This document shows positions 47,970 through 56,748 of a stretch of DNA of 64,000 nucleotides, one piece after another; the first letter of the stretch is position 1; the number at the start of each line of letters is the position of its first letter. The DNA comes from Arthrobacter sp. PAMC25564. Its GTDB lineage: Bacteria > Actinomycetota > Actinomycetes > Actinomycetales > Micrococcaceae. The notes below the pieces were generated by a model. That model did not search any database. It was not told the origin of the DNA and was given only the letters and a program-made list of their open reading frames with translations. The position numbers and the translations under genes are program-made. The stretch is from the NCBI RefSeq assembly GCF_004798705.1, contig NZ_CP039290.1, forward strand, positions 930,001 to 994,000. Reading direction: 5' to 3'.

Positions 47970-49091
47970 ATGCGCACTTTCGGCGTTGAGGAAGAGCTGC
48001 TGATTGTGGACCCGGGGACGGGTTCCCCGATGGCGCTCGCCGGCGCCCTGATGTCCCGCCTGAACCCGGGGAAGGTCACCGGCCACGAGGCCGCCGGCTT
48101 CAGTTTCGAACTTAAGCTTGAACAGATTGAAACCCAGACGGTGCCGTGCCTGGACCATACAGGCTTGCTGCACGAAATCCGGCGGGGTAGGGCCCTCGCG
48201 GACCAGGCGGCACGGCAGCACGGCGCCCGCGTGGCAGCCCTGGCCACCTCCCCGCTGGCGGCCGACAGCCACACGACGCCCAACCCCCGCTACGGAACCA
48301 TGCAGGAACGCTTCGGGCTCACCGTCCTCGACCAGCTGACCTGTGGCCTGCACGTCCACACGCTCGTGGAGTCGCCCGAGGAAGGTGTGGCTGTCATGGA
48401 CCGGATCCGCGACAAGCTGGCCGTGCTGATTGCGCTCAGCGCCAATTCCCCCTTCTGGAATGGCCGCGAGACGGGTTTCGAGAGCTACCGTACGCAGGCA
48501 TGGAACCGGTGGCCAGGGTCGGGGCCCTCGATGATCTTCGGCGGCCTGCCGGTTTACCGGCGGGTGGTCGCCCGGCTCCTGGAGAGCGGCGTGCTGTTCG
48601 ACGAAGGGATGGTTTACTTCGATGCGCGGCTGTCCCGCAACCATCCCACCGTGGAAGTCAGGGTTGCCGACGTCTGCCTTCGGGCCGAAGACGCGGCGCT
48701 GATCGCTGTGCTGGTACGGGCGCTCGTGGAATCGGCGAGCCGGGAATGGCGTGACGGCGTGGACCCTGCCCCGGTGCCGACCGTGCTGCTGCGGATGGCC
48801 GCCTGGCAGGCCAGCAACTGCGGGCTGCAGGAACAGCTGCTGGATTTCGGCAGCTTCCGACCTGCACCTGCCCGGGAGGTGGTCGAAGCCCTGGTGGACT
48901 TCGTGGCCCCCGTGCTCGCGGAGCAGAGTGAGCTGGGACTGGTGCGCGCGGGCGTCCACCGGATCCTGGCGCAGGGGACCGGTTCGCAGGAGCTGCGCCG
49001 GTCGTTCCGGGAAGCCGGACTCTGCGGCGCCGTTGGTCACGCCGTCCGCGTAACGACGGAAGAGCCGACGGAAGTGCCATCGCAGGGTTAA
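47970..49091 (+). CDS. Glutamate-cysteine ligase-like (GCS2/YbdK family)
   Basis: A 373-residue carboxylate-amine ligase. It begins [20 protein letters not shown], the GCS2 start with the metal-binding Glu residues. Other blocks are [20 protein letters not shown] and [20 protein letters not shown]. YbdK-type enzymes show weak gamma-glutamylcysteine synthesis, and actinobacterial members may use other acceptors. ATG at 47970 was preferred because it starts exactly at the conserved region. A palindrome (copy 2) lies in its upstream region. It is convergent with metZ, 10 bases apart. Confidence 0.85.
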   Translation: MRTFGVEEELLIVDPGTGSPMALAGALMSRLNPGKVTGHEAAGFSFELKLEQIETQTVPCLDHTGLLHEIRRGRALADQAARQHGARVAALATSPLAADSHTTPNPRYGTMQERFGLTVLDQLTCGLHVHTLVESPEEGVAVMDRIRDKLAVLIALSANSPFWNGRETGFESYRTQAWNRWPGSGPSMIFGGLPVYRRVVARLLESGVLFDEGMVYFDARLSRNHPTVEVRVADVCLRAEDAALIAVLVRALVESASREWRDGVDPAPVPTVLLRMAAWQASNCGLQEQLLDFGSFRPAPAREVVEALVDFVAPVLAEQSELGLVRAGVHRILAQGTGSQELRRSFREAGLCGAVGHAVRVTTEEPTEVPSQG

Positions 49092-49101
49092 ATCAGCGCT
49101 G

Positions 49102-50310
49102 TCAGATCTGCTTTAGCGCCTGTCCCAGATCGCTGATCAGGTCGTCGACGTCTTCCAGGCCCACCGAGAGCCGCACGACGCCGTCACTGAGCCCGATTGC
49201 CGCCCGGCCTTCCGGCCCCATGGCGCGGTGGGTCGTCGTGGCGGGGTGCGTGATGAGGGATTTCGAATCGCCCAGGTTGTTGGAGATGTCAATGATCCGC
49301 AGTGCGTCCAGCAGCGCGAAGGCGGCCTCTTTCGCGGAGCGTCCGGCTGACGGTGAGAGCTCGAACGTCAGCACTGTGCCGCCGGCCCTCATCTGCTTCG
49401 CGGCCAGTTCATGCTGGGGATGGGACGGCAGCAGCGGGTACAACACCGCATTGACGGCGGGCTGCTCCTCGAGCCATCCGGCCAGCCGCAGGGCCGACGC
49501 AGAGGAGTGGTTCACCCGCAGGGCCATGGTTTCCAGGCCCTTGGTCAGCACCCACGCGTTGAAGGCTGAGAGCGCCGGGCCGGTGTGGCGCATGAGCTGC
49601 TTGACCGGACCGTCGATGAATTCCCTGGTGCCCAGGATCGCGCCGCCGAGCACCCTGCCCTGGCCGTCGATGTGCTTGGTGCCGGAGTAGACCACCACGT
49701 CCGCGCCGAGATCCCCGCAGCGCTGCAGCAGGGGAGTGGCGAAGACATTGTCGACGACGACCGTCGCCCCCGCGGCGTGGGCCAGTGCGCTCACCGCGGC
49801 GATGTCCACGATTTCCTGCATCGGGTTCGAGGGCGACTCGAAGAAGACCGCCGTCGCCGGCTCGGACAACGCCGAGCGCCACTGCTCCAGGTCCGGGCCG
49901 TCCACGAAGACCGTCTCCACGCCCCAGCGCGGCAGGATCTCGTTGAGTATCACGAAGCAGGAGCCGAACAGCGAGCGGGCGGCGACCACGCGGTCGCCGG
50001 CCCCCAGCAGCGCGCCGAGGGCGGTGAAGACGGCGGACATCCCGGACGCCGTCGCAAAGCAGGCCTCGGTGCCTTCGAGCAGCCGGAGGCGCTCCTGGAA
50101 GGTGGCGACCGAGGGGTTGCCATAGCGGGAGTAGACGAAGCGCTCGTCCTCGCCGGTGAAGGCACGCTCGGCGGCTGCGGCGGATTCGTAGACGAAACCG
50201 GAGTTGAGGAAGATCGGCTCGGTGGTTTCCTGGAAGCCGGTGCGGTCGAGTCCGCCCCGGACGGCCTGGGTCTCGGGGCTCCAGCCGGCGGCGTCGGGGT
50301 TGAAGGTCAT
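49102..50310 (-). CDS. metZ: O-succinylhomoserine sulfhydrylase
   Basis: A 402-residue PLP enzyme of the Cys/Met metabolism family. It makes homocysteine directly from O-succinyl- (or O-acetyl-) homoserine and sulfide. It shows YSRYGNPSVATFQERLRLLE, the cofactor loop ATASGMSAVF, and the PLP Lys in VVYSGTKHIDGQGR near residue 212. It is the last gene of the DUF1737-rhodanese-metZ operon; the rhodanese stop abuts its ATG with no gap. The SAM-IV riboswitch ahead of the operon supports a methionine role. Confidence 0.93.
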   Translation of the reverse strand: MTFNPDAAGWSPETQAVRGGLDRTGFQETTEPIFLNSGFVYESAAAAERAFTGEDERFVYSRYGNPSVATFQERLRLLEGTEACFATASGMSAVFTALGALLGAGDRVVAARSLFGSCFVILNEILPRWGVETVFVDGPDLEQWRSALSEPATAVFFESPSNPMQEIVDIAAVSALAHAAGATVVVDNVFATPLLQRCGDLGADVVVYSGTKHIDGQGRVLGGAILGTREFIDGPVKQLMRHTGPALSAFNAWVLTKGLETMALRVNHSSASALRLAGWLEEQPAVNAVLYPLLPSHPQHELAAKQMRAGGTVLTFELSPSAGRSAKEAAFALLDALRIIDISNNLGDSKSLITHPATTTHRAMGPEGRAAIGLSDGVVRLSVGLEDVDDLISDLGQALKQI

Positions 50311-50721
50311 TTAGTGCTTTCCGAGGTTGGTGGGCAGCCCGCGGTTCTTCCAGCCGTTGACGGTCCGCTCGCCGTGCTGGTCCGTCTCGCCTTCGAAGCC
50401 CTCAAGGACGTTGTAGGCGGTGAAGCCGGCCGCGGTGGCGGCGATTGCGGCGGCGATGGAGCGGGCGCCTGACCGGCAGAGGAACACCAGTTCGGTACTG
50501 GAGTCCTCCGGAGCCTGCTGCTTCAGTTGCTCAACGAACTGCGCATTGGGAATCCCGCCGGCGAGGTTCCACTGGATGAACAGCGGATCGTTCTCCGTCG
50601 CCTTAGTGTCGGGAATACCGATGTGGGCCCATTCCCCCTCGGTGCGGACATCGACGAGGATGGCCCCTGCCTCGAGCTTGGCCCAGGCATCCTGAGGTGT
50701 GAGGTCTCCGGCGTAGCTCAT
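50311..50721 (-). CDS. Rhodanese-domain sulfurtransferase
   Basis: A 136-residue single-domain rhodanese. The active-site loop is LCRSGARS with Cys82, which can carry a persulfide. ILVDVRTEGEWAHIGIPD is the CH2A motif. It sits between the DUF1737 gene (4-base overlap) and metZ (no gap), so it may feed sulfane sulfur or sulfide to MetZ. A rhodanese gene also precedes metZ in mycobacteria (Rv0390-Rv0391), to my knowledge. Confidence 0.92.
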   Translation of the reverse strand: MSYAGDLTPQDAWAKLEAGAILVDVRTEGEWAHIGIPDTKATENDPLFIQWNLAGGIPNAQFVEQLKQQAPEDSSTELVFLCRSGARSIAAAIAATAAGFTAYNVLEGFEGETDQHGERTVNGWKNRGLPTNLGKH

Positions 50722-51011
50722 GCGTGGCCCTCGCCATCGAACTCTTCGTTTTCCAGGTCATCCACCGCGCTGGCGACGGCGGCGTCCGCACTGGCAATCG
50801 CTGCCGGCAGCACGACTGCCTGGGCGACGATGACGCTGCTGCCGTTGAACGTGGCGGCGGGGCTTCCATGGAGCACATAACCCTCGGCGAGGGCTGCCGA
50901 TACCCGCTCGCAGAAGGCGCGGTCATCGGGACCGGTGAACAGGCGGTAGGCCAGCTTTTCTTCAGGGGCAGGGGCGGCGGACGGTGCCGCTTGGGTGGAC
51001 GCGTCAGGCAC
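50718..51011 (-). CDS. DUF1737-like small protein
   Basis: A 97-residue protein. The first 18 residues are Ala/Pro-rich. The core YRLFTGPDDRAFCERVSAAL then AEGYVLHGSPAATFNGSS resembles the DUF1737 domain. An acidic tail follows. GTG start with aaggag 7 bases upstream. It is the first gene after the SAM-IV element and overlaps the rhodanese gene by four bases. Function unknown; position suggests a sulfur or methionine link. Confidence 0.8.
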   Translation of the reverse strand: MPDASTQAAPSAAPAPEEKLAYRLFTGPDDRAFCERVSAALAEGYVLHGSPAATFNGSSVIVAQAVVLPAAIASADAAVASAVDDLENEEFDGEGHA

Positions 51012-51039
51012 GACGGATCTCCTTCTTTCACGCTTGCAG

Positions 51040-51142
51040 CTCGAATATCGATATGCCGAGTATTCACCTGAGGCACCCCGCCGCGAAAGGGAGGGTTGCC
51101 GACCGGCCAGTCAGGGCTTGGCGCCGGGTCTCATTACTCCCC
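51040..51142 (-). ncRNA. SAM-IV riboswitch
   Basis: On the minus strand the core reads gcgccaagccctgactggcc, then ggtcggcaaccctcc, then gcggcggggtgcctcaggtg. This is the SAM-IV pattern with the shared SAM-I/IV ligand core (GGCAACCC and GGTGCC). A short P1 (gagta/tactc) closes it. Immediately after it, ctcggcatat/atattcgag can form a hairpin that reuses part of P1, a likely expression switch. The first gene starts about 30 bases later. Confidence 0.82.
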
Positions 51143-51210
51143 AAAAACGTAACACTTCCGACGCCGGCCAACACCGTCGTCGTCGTCATGTTGAGTAACG
51201 GGCCGCCACG

Positions 51211-51273
51211 CAACGCGGGGTCACCTACGGCCCATCCCGCCCCTCGGGACGGGCCGTAGGTGACCCCGCGTTG
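51211..51273. repeat. 63-bp palindromic element, copy 3 (subtype B)
   Basis: Arms at 51211-51235 and 51249-51273 (caacgcggggtca, cctacgg, cccat) with a 13-base loop. They match except one base in the inner part. It is 24 bases after the stop of the molybdoenzyme gene and ahead of the SAM-IV promoter region. Confidence 0.95.
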
Positions 51274-51297
51274 CAGAGAAGTTGCAGGGAAGGGGAA

Positions 51298-53610
51298 TCA
51301 AGCAGCGTGCGGCACGAAGCGGATGGTCATGGCTTTGAACCCGGGGGTGTTGGATTCGCGTGCGACGAGTTCCCGGTGGACCAGCGCATTTGCCTCCGGG
51401 AAGTAGGCGGCAGCGCAGCCCTTGGCGGTTGGGTAGGCCACCAGGCGGAACTTGTCCGCGCGTCGTTCGCTGGAGTGGCCGTCGGCGCCGCGGAAGGTGG
51501 AGATGACATCGACCAGGTCCCGGTCCTTGAAGCCCAGGTCTTGAAGGTCGTCCTCATGGACCAGGATGACGCGGCGGCCTTCCGAGATGCCCCGGTAACG
51601 GTCGTCGAGCCCGTAGATGGTGGTGTTGTACTGGTCGTGGCTGCGGATGGTCTGGAGGATGAGGTGCCCGGCCGGGGGTGCCAGGTATTCCAGCGGGCTG
51701 ACGGTGAAGCCGGCCTTGCCGGTGGCGGTGGCGAACGTCCGGGTGTCCCGGGGCGGGTTGGGCAGCACGAAGCCGTTCTTGTTCCTGATGCGGGCGTTGA
51801 AGTCCTCGAATCCGGGGATGACGCGTGAGATGTGGTCCCTGATGACGTCGTAGTCCTCGGCCATGGCCCGCCAGTTAACCGCGTGGTCATCCCCTAGGGT
51901 GGCCTGTGCCAGCCGGGCGATGATCACCGGTTCGCTGAGCAGGTGCCCGGAGACCGGCTGCAGGCGGCCCTGCGTGGAGTGGACCACGGACATCGAATCC
52001 TCCACGGACAGGAACTGCCGCCCTCCCGGGTGCTTGTCATCGGTGTCGGTCCGGCCAAGCGTGGGGAGGATGAGGGACGTCCGGCCGTGGACGGCATGCG
52101 AACGGTTGGGCTTGGTGGAGATGTGCACCGTCAGCCCGGCACGTTTCATTCCGGCTTCAAGCGGTCCCGTGTCCGAGTTCGCCGCCGCGAAATTGCCGCC
52201 CATGGCCACGAAGACGTCCACCTGGTCCTGCTCGAAGGCCTGCAGGGCTTCCGTTGAATCGTAGCCGTGCTCCCGTGGTGTGCTGATCCCGAACTCCTGG
52301 TCCAGGGCGGCCAGGAGCGCTTCCTTGGGTTTCTCCCAGATGCCCATGGTGCGGTCACCCTGGACGTTCGAATGCCCGCGCACGGGGCAGGCCCCGGCAC
52401 CGCGTTTGCCGAAGTTTCCCTGCAGCAGCAGCAGGTTGATGATCTCCCGGAGCGTGTCCACCGAGTGCGGCTGCTGCGTCAGTCCCAGCGCCCAGCAGAT
52501 GATGGTGGCCTTGGAAGCCGCCATCATGCCGGCGATCCGGGTGATTTCGTCCCTGCCCAGGCCGGTGGCCTTCTTCGTCTCGGCCCAGTCAACGGTGCTG
52601 CGCGCGGTCACATAGGCTTCGAATCCTTCGGTCTGTGCCTGGATGAACGCGTGGTCCACCACGGTGCCCGGATTCTCTTTCTCGGCCTCCAGCAGGAGAT
52701 GGCCCAGGGCCTGGAACAGGGCCAGGTCGCCGCCGACCTTGATCTGGAGGTATTCGTCGGCGATGGTCGTTCCGTGCCCCACCACGCCGGTGAGCGACTG
52801 CGGGTCCTTGAAGTTCATGAGCCCGGCCTCGGGCAGTGGATTGACGCCCACGACCTTGCCGCCGTTGTTCTTGCAGTCCTTCAGGGCCGAAAGCATCCGG
52901 GGGTGGTTAGTGCCGGGGTTCTGCCCTACCACGAACACCAGCTCGGCGTCGTGGATGTCTTCCAGGGAGACCGTTCCCTTGCCGATGCCGATGGTCGGGT
53001 TCATGGCGGAGCCGGAGGATTCGTGGCACATGTTCGAGCAGTCAGGCAGGTTGTTGGTGCCCACGCTGCGGGCGAACAGCTGGAACATGAAGGCGGTCTC
53101 GTTCGCCGTCCGTCCCGAGGTGTAGAAGACGCAGCGGTCCGGGGTGGTCGCGCGGATGTGCCCGGCGGCCAGGTCGAAGGCATCTGCCCAGCTGATGGGG
53201 GAGTAATGGGTGTCCCCGGGCCGGATCACGACAGGCTCGGTGATGCGCCCCTGGTTGCCCAGCCAGTGGTCGGTCCTGGTCTCCAGCTCCGCAATGGAAT
53301 GGGCAGCCCAGAACTCCGGAGTCACGGTCCGGGTGGTGTTCTCCTCCGCGATGGCCTTGGCGCCGTTCTCGCAGAACTCCGCACGGCTCCGCTTGCCCGT
53401 GATGGACTCCGGCCAGGCACATCCCGGGCAATCGAAACCGTTGTGCTGATTGACGCGGAGCATCGAGCGCACCGTCCGGGCGACACCGGCCTGGGCCAGT
53501 CCCCGGTCCAGCGCCACCGTCACCGCTTTGACGCCGGCAGCGCCTTTTTTGGGTGCACGGACTTCGAGGTCATCTTCGTTGATGTCTTCGGCAGGCGCAG
53601 GACGGGTCAT
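51298..53610 (-). CDS. FdhF/YdeP family molybdopterin oxidoreductase (formate dehydrogenase-like)
   Basis: A 770-residue cytoplasmic molybdoenzyme. An N-terminal Cys pair, FDCPGCAWPE, is followed by the molybdopterin-binding core (VFYTSGRTANETAFMFQLFA, SNMCHESSGSAMNPTIGIGK, VFVVGQNPGTNHPRM). The C-terminal dinucleotide-binding domain has FTVSPLEYLAPP and HDQYNTTIYGLDDRYRG. The short N-terminus lacks the full 4Fe-4S ferredoxin-like modules of classical formate dehydrogenases, as in YdeP. ATG at 53610 is used; a TTG two codons upstream has the better ribosome-site spacing. Formate is the likely substrate because purU lies just upstream. No fdhD is seen. Confidence 0.87.
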   Translation of the reverse strand: MTRPAPAEDINEDDLEVRAPKKGAAGVKAVTVALDRGLAQAGVARTVRSMLRVNQHNGFDCPGCAWPESITGKRSRAEFCENGAKAIAEENTTRTVTPEFWAAHSIAELETRTDHWLGNQGRITEPVVIRPGDTHYSPISWADAFDLAAGHIRATTPDRCVFYTSGRTANETAFMFQLFARSVGTNNLPDCSNMCHESSGSAMNPTIGIGKGTVSLEDIHDAELVFVVGQNPGTNHPRMLSALKDCKNNGGKVVGVNPLPEAGLMNFKDPQSLTGVVGHGTTIADEYLQIKVGGDLALFQALGHLLLEAEKENPGTVVDHAFIQAQTEGFEAYVTARSTVDWAETKKATGLGRDEITRIAGMMAASKATIICWALGLTQQPHSVDTLREIINLLLLQGNFGKRGAGACPVRGHSNVQGDRTMGIWEKPKEALLAALDQEFGISTPREHGYDSTEALQAFEQDQVDVFVAMGGNFAAANSDTGPLEAGMKRAGLTVHISTKPNRSHAVHGRTSLILPTLGRTDTDDKHPGGRQFLSVEDSMSVVHSTQGRLQPVSGHLLSEPVIIARLAQATLGDDHAVNWRAMAEDYDVIRDHISRVIPGFEDFNARIRNKNGFVLPNPPRDTRTFATATGKAGFTVSPLEYLAPPAGHLILQTIRSHDQYNTTIYGLDDRYRGISEGRRVILVHEDDLQDLGFKDRDLVDVISTFRGADGHSSERRADKFRLVAYPTAKGCAAAYFPEANALVHRELVARESNTPGFKAMTIRFVPHAA

Positions 53611-53688
53611 TTTCAAGGTGGGTTCCTTACCGGTTCGGGCTTGTGGGACTACGGGGACGCTCTTGCGGGATGACGCGCTTAAATCACC

Positions 53689-53751
53689 CGACGCGGGGTC
53701 ACCTACGGCCCATCCCGGACCGCGGAATGGGCCGTAGGTGACCCCGCGTTG
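53689..53751. repeat. 63-bp palindromic element, copy 4 (subtype B)
   Basis: Arms at 53689-53713 and 53727-53751, pairing perfectly over 23 bp from acgcggggtca inward to cccat, with a 13-base loop. One outer base is changed (cgacgc instead of caacgc). It lies 57 bases after the purU stop and upstream of the molybdoenzyme gene, dividing the two units. Confidence 0.95.
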
Positions 53752-53808
53752 CTCCTGGCGGGAGCGGTCAGAGGGCCGAGGATTCGTAGGCCTCCCGGAC
53801 CTGAAAGC

Positions 53809-54705
53809 CTAGCGCAGCACCACTGTCCTGTTGCCCTGCAGGATCACGCGGCCTTCGCAATGCCAGCGGACGGCGTTGGAGAGGGCTTTGCACTCGGTAT
53901 CGCGGCCTGCCGCCACCAGCTCCTCCGGACCGTAGGTGTGATCCACTTCCACCACCTGCTGGGAGATGATGGGCCCTTCATCGAGCTCCGCGTTGACGTA
54001 GTGGGCGGTGGCGCCGACGGTCTTCACCCCGCGTGCGTATGCCTGGTGGTAGGGCTTGGCGCCCTTGAAGCTGGGCAGGAAGGAGTGATGGATATTGATG
54101 GCGCGGCCGTCCAGCCGGCGGGTCAGGTCATCGCTGAGGACCTGCATGTAGCGTGCCAACACCACAAGCTCCACATCGAACTCGTCCACCAGTTCCAGGA
54201 GGCGGGCCTCGGCCTCGGGCTTGGTGGCTGCCGTGACCGGCACGTGGAAGAAGGGGATGCCGTGCCATTCCACGAGCGTCTGGTGATCGGTGTGGTTGGA
54301 GACAACTGCCACCACGTCCACCGGCAGTTCCCCGATCCTGGCGCGGAACAGCAGATCGTTGAGGCAGTGCCCGAACTTGGACACCATGATCAGGACCCGG
54401 CGTTTCTCCCCGTGTGCGCGAAGGTGCCAGTGCATCCCGAAGCGTTCCGCCACCGGACCAAAAGCGGACCGCAGGGTGTCCGCGGTGGAGGCATCGCCGT
54501 CGGACGCGAAGTGCACCCGCATGAAGAAGTGCCCTTCGGAGCGTTCGCCGAACTGCTTGCTGTCGAGGATGTCGCAGCCGTTCTCAAGCAGGAAGCCGGA
54601 GACGGCATGGACGATGCCCGACGTCTCCGCGCAGTCGAGCGTCAGGACGTGCTCGACCGTGGTCACCGGCCGGGCGGGAGGGGTTTCAGTCTGGATGGCT
54701 GTCAT
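53809..54705 (-). CDS. purU: Formyltetrahydrofolate deformylase
   Basis: A 298-residue enzyme that hydrolyses 10-formyl-THF to formate and THF, balancing the one-carbon pool. It has an N-terminal ACT domain (residues about 17-95) and a C-terminal formyltransferase-like domain with the catalytic Asn-His-Asp set in INIHHSFLPSFKGAKPYHQA and NAELDEGPI. It is the last gene of the sarcosine operon, 3 bases after sdaA. Confidence 0.95.
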   Translation of the reverse strand: MTAIQTETPPARPVTTVEHVLTLDCAETSGIVHAVSGFLLENGCDILDSKQFGERSEGHFFMRVHFASDGDASTADTLRSAFGPVAERFGMHWHLRAHGEKRRVLIMVSKFGHCLNDLLFRARIGELPVDVVAVVSNHTDHQTLVEWHGIPFFHVPVTAATKPEAEARLLELVDEFDVELVVLARYMQVLSDDLTRRLDGRAINIHHSFLPSFKGAKPYHQAYARGVKTVGATAHYVNAELDEGPIISQQVVEVDHTYGPEELVAAGRDTECKALSNAVRWHCEGRVILQGNRTVVLR

Positions 54706-54708
54706 GGT

Positions 54709-56100
54709 TCAGCACTCGATCACGTTCACGGCGAGGCCTCCGCGGGAGGTTTCCTTGTATTTGGTTTTCATGTCTGCTCCTGTCTCGCGCATGGTTTTGA
54801 TGGCTTTGTCGAGGGATACTTTGTGGCTGCCGTCGCCGTGCAGGGACAGCCGGGCGGCGTTGATGGCTTTGACGCTGGCGATGGCGTTGCGTTCGATGCA
54901 GGGGATCTGCACGAGCCCGCCCACCGGGTCGCAGGTCAGGCCCAGGTTGTGTTCGATGCCGACTTCGGCGGCGTTTTCCACCTGCGCCGGGGTGCCGCCG
55001 AGGACTTCGCAGAGCCCGGCGGCCGCCATGGAGCAGGCCGATCCGACTTCGCCCTGGCAGCCGACCTCGGCCCCGGAGATGGAGGCGTTGATCTTGAACA
55101 GGATTCCGACGGCGGCCGCGGCCAGCAGGAAGCGGATGACCCCGTCGTCGTTGGCGCCCGGCACAAACTTCGTGTAGTAGTGCAGGACCGCCGGCACGAT
55201 CCCCGCCGCACCGTTGGTGGGCGCGGTGACGATCCGGCCGCCCGCGGCGTTTTCCTCGTTCACGGCCAGGGCGAACAGGTTTACCCACTCCATCGCGAGC
55301 AGCGGGTCGGCCGAGGCCGAGCCGTCCAGTTCCGCGTCGGTGGCCGAGAGCGTCCTGAACAGCGACGGCGCCCGCCGCCTGACGTTCAGCCCGCCCGGCA
55401 GGATGCCCTCGGCGGCGCAGCCGTTGTCGACGCATTCGCGCATGACCGCCCAGAGCGCCAGCAGTTTCTCCCGGAGTTCGGTTTCGCTGCGCCAGACGAG
55501 TTCGTTGGCGAGCATGATGTCGGAGATGGACTTGCCTTCGCGGGCGCAGGTCGCCAGGAGCTCATCCGCCGTGGTGAAGGGGTAGGGGAGCACGGTGGTG
55601 TCGGCGACAACCTTGTCCGTGCCGGCGGCGTCGCCGGCCACGACGAAGCCGCCGCCGATGGAGTAGTAGCTGCGTTCGGCCAGCACCTCCCCGGTGTGGT
55701 CCAGCGCGCGGAAGGTCATGCCGTTCGGATGGGCCGGCAGGGACTTGCGGCGGTGCAGGACCACGTCCTCGTCCCAGTTGAAGTCCACCCGGTGGCTGCC
55801 GCCCAGGCGCAGCTCGGCGTCGAGGGCGGCAGCGGCAACCTGGTCGTCGGCGGTGCGGGTGTCCACGGTTTCCGGGGACTGTCCCTGCAGCCCCAGCACC
55901 ACGGCCTTGTCCGAGCCGTGGCCGCGGCCGGTGGCGCCCAGGGAGCCGAAAAGCTCGGCCTGGACGCGTACCGTGGCCGCAAGCTGGCCGGACGATTCAA
56001 GACCGTCCGTGAACTGCTTCGCTGCCCGCATCGGGCCGACCGTGTGTGAGGACGAGGGCCCGATGCCAACAGAAAACAGGTCGAGCACGCTCAGGGCCAT
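54709..56100 (-). CDS. sdaA: L-serine ammonia-lyase
   Basis: A 463-residue single-chain serine dehydratase with a 4Fe-4S cluster, converting serine to pyruvate and ammonia. It begins [20 protein letters not shown], the family's N-terminal signature, and contains [17 protein letters not shown] and [19 protein letters not shown] with cluster Cys residues. It ends in VIEC, as usual. It abuts soxG with no gap. Confidence 0.96.
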   Translation of the reverse strand: MALSVLDLFSVGIGPSSSHTVGPMRAAKQFTDGLESSGQLAATVRVQAELFGSLGATGRGHGSDKAVVLGLQGQSPETVDTRTADDQVAAAALDAELRLGGSHRVDFNWDEDVVLHRRKSLPAHPNGMTFRALDHTGEVLAERSYYSIGGGFVVAGDAAGTDKVVADTTVLPYPFTTADELLATCAREGKSISDIMLANELVWRSETELREKLLALWAVMRECVDNGCAAEGILPGGLNVRRRAPSLFRTLSATDAELDGSASADPLLAMEWVNLFALAVNEENAAGGRIVTAPTNGAAGIVPAVLHYYTKFVPGANDDGVIRFLLAAAAVGILFKINASISGAEVGCQGEVGSACSMAAAGLCEVLGGTPAQVENAAEVGIEHNLGLTCDPVGGLVQIPCIERNAIASVKAINAARLSLHGDGSHKVSLDKAIKTMRETGADMKTKYKETSRGGLAVNVIEC

Positions 56101-56748
56101 TTAGGGGACCTCTGGTGAGGCGTACTCCCGCATGGAGTCCAGGAGCCAGCGCCCCAGGAACTCGGCGAACGAGGCCCTCGGTAAGATCCGGTAGGTCTCC
56201 TCCGCGGTCTTCCAGAGCACGGCCGGTATGTGTCCGATTTCCGTGGCCAGGGCGGTCCCGGTCTTGAACACCGACGGGTGGAGGTCCAGCGAGCAGCTCT
56301 TCTCGAGTACTGCACGGGCCCGGGGGCCGGCGAGTTCGAAGGTGGTGCGGTTGGCGGAGAGGTCCACGACCTGGCCTTCGCCGGTGCCCAGTGCCGCCGT
56401 GAGATCGCTGACCAGCGATCCGCCGAGGGAGTCGTGCGACTCCTCCGGGGCGACGACCATGAACTCTGTGGGTCCGAGCCACAAAACGGCAGCGCCGTTG
56501 ACCGCAGCCCCGTTGACGTCGCCGCAGGAGGCCGGCAGCCCGCCGGTCACGGATGCGATGCGCGTCCCGGCGTCGGAACCTCGCTCAACGCGGATCCCCA
56601 CCATCGTCTGGTACGGGATTTCCTTCAGCTCCACGGTACCCGGCACGGAGCCGGCCGCGAAGGCCTCGGCGAGGTGCGAGGCCGGGCTGCGTCGGGCAGC
56701 CCGGAGTCCGTTGACGTGTGCTTCTGCTGGTGCGGTTGTCTCAGCCAT
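56101..56748 (-). CDS. soxG: Sarcosine oxidase subunit gamma
   Basis: A 215-residue GcvT-like subunit ([59 protein letters not shown]). The ATG at 56748 overlaps the end of soxA by 8 bases. The longer frame upstream reads soxA in the wrong frame. It is part of the heterotetrameric oxidase. Confidence 0.93.
   Translation of the reverse strand: MAETTAPAEAHVNGLRAARRSPASHLAEAFAAGSVPGTVELKEIPYQTMVGIRVERGSDAGTRIASVTGGLPASCGDVNGAAVNGAAVLWLGPTEFMVVAPEESHDSLGGSLVSDLTAALGTGEGQVVDLSANRTTFELAGPRARAVLEKSCSLDLHPSVFKTGTALATEIGHIPAVLWKTAEETYRILPRASFAEFLGRWLLDSMREYASPEVP

Noticed and set aside
46271-48283. A 670-codon minus-strand open frame opposite the murA-like gene
   Set aside because: Shadow composition, and it runs across a palindrome and two plus-strand genes with clear function.
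53749-56049. A 766-codon plus-strand open frame across purU and sdaA
   Set aside because: Antisense shadow. The minus-strand proteins have conserved motifs and operon spacing; this frame has none.
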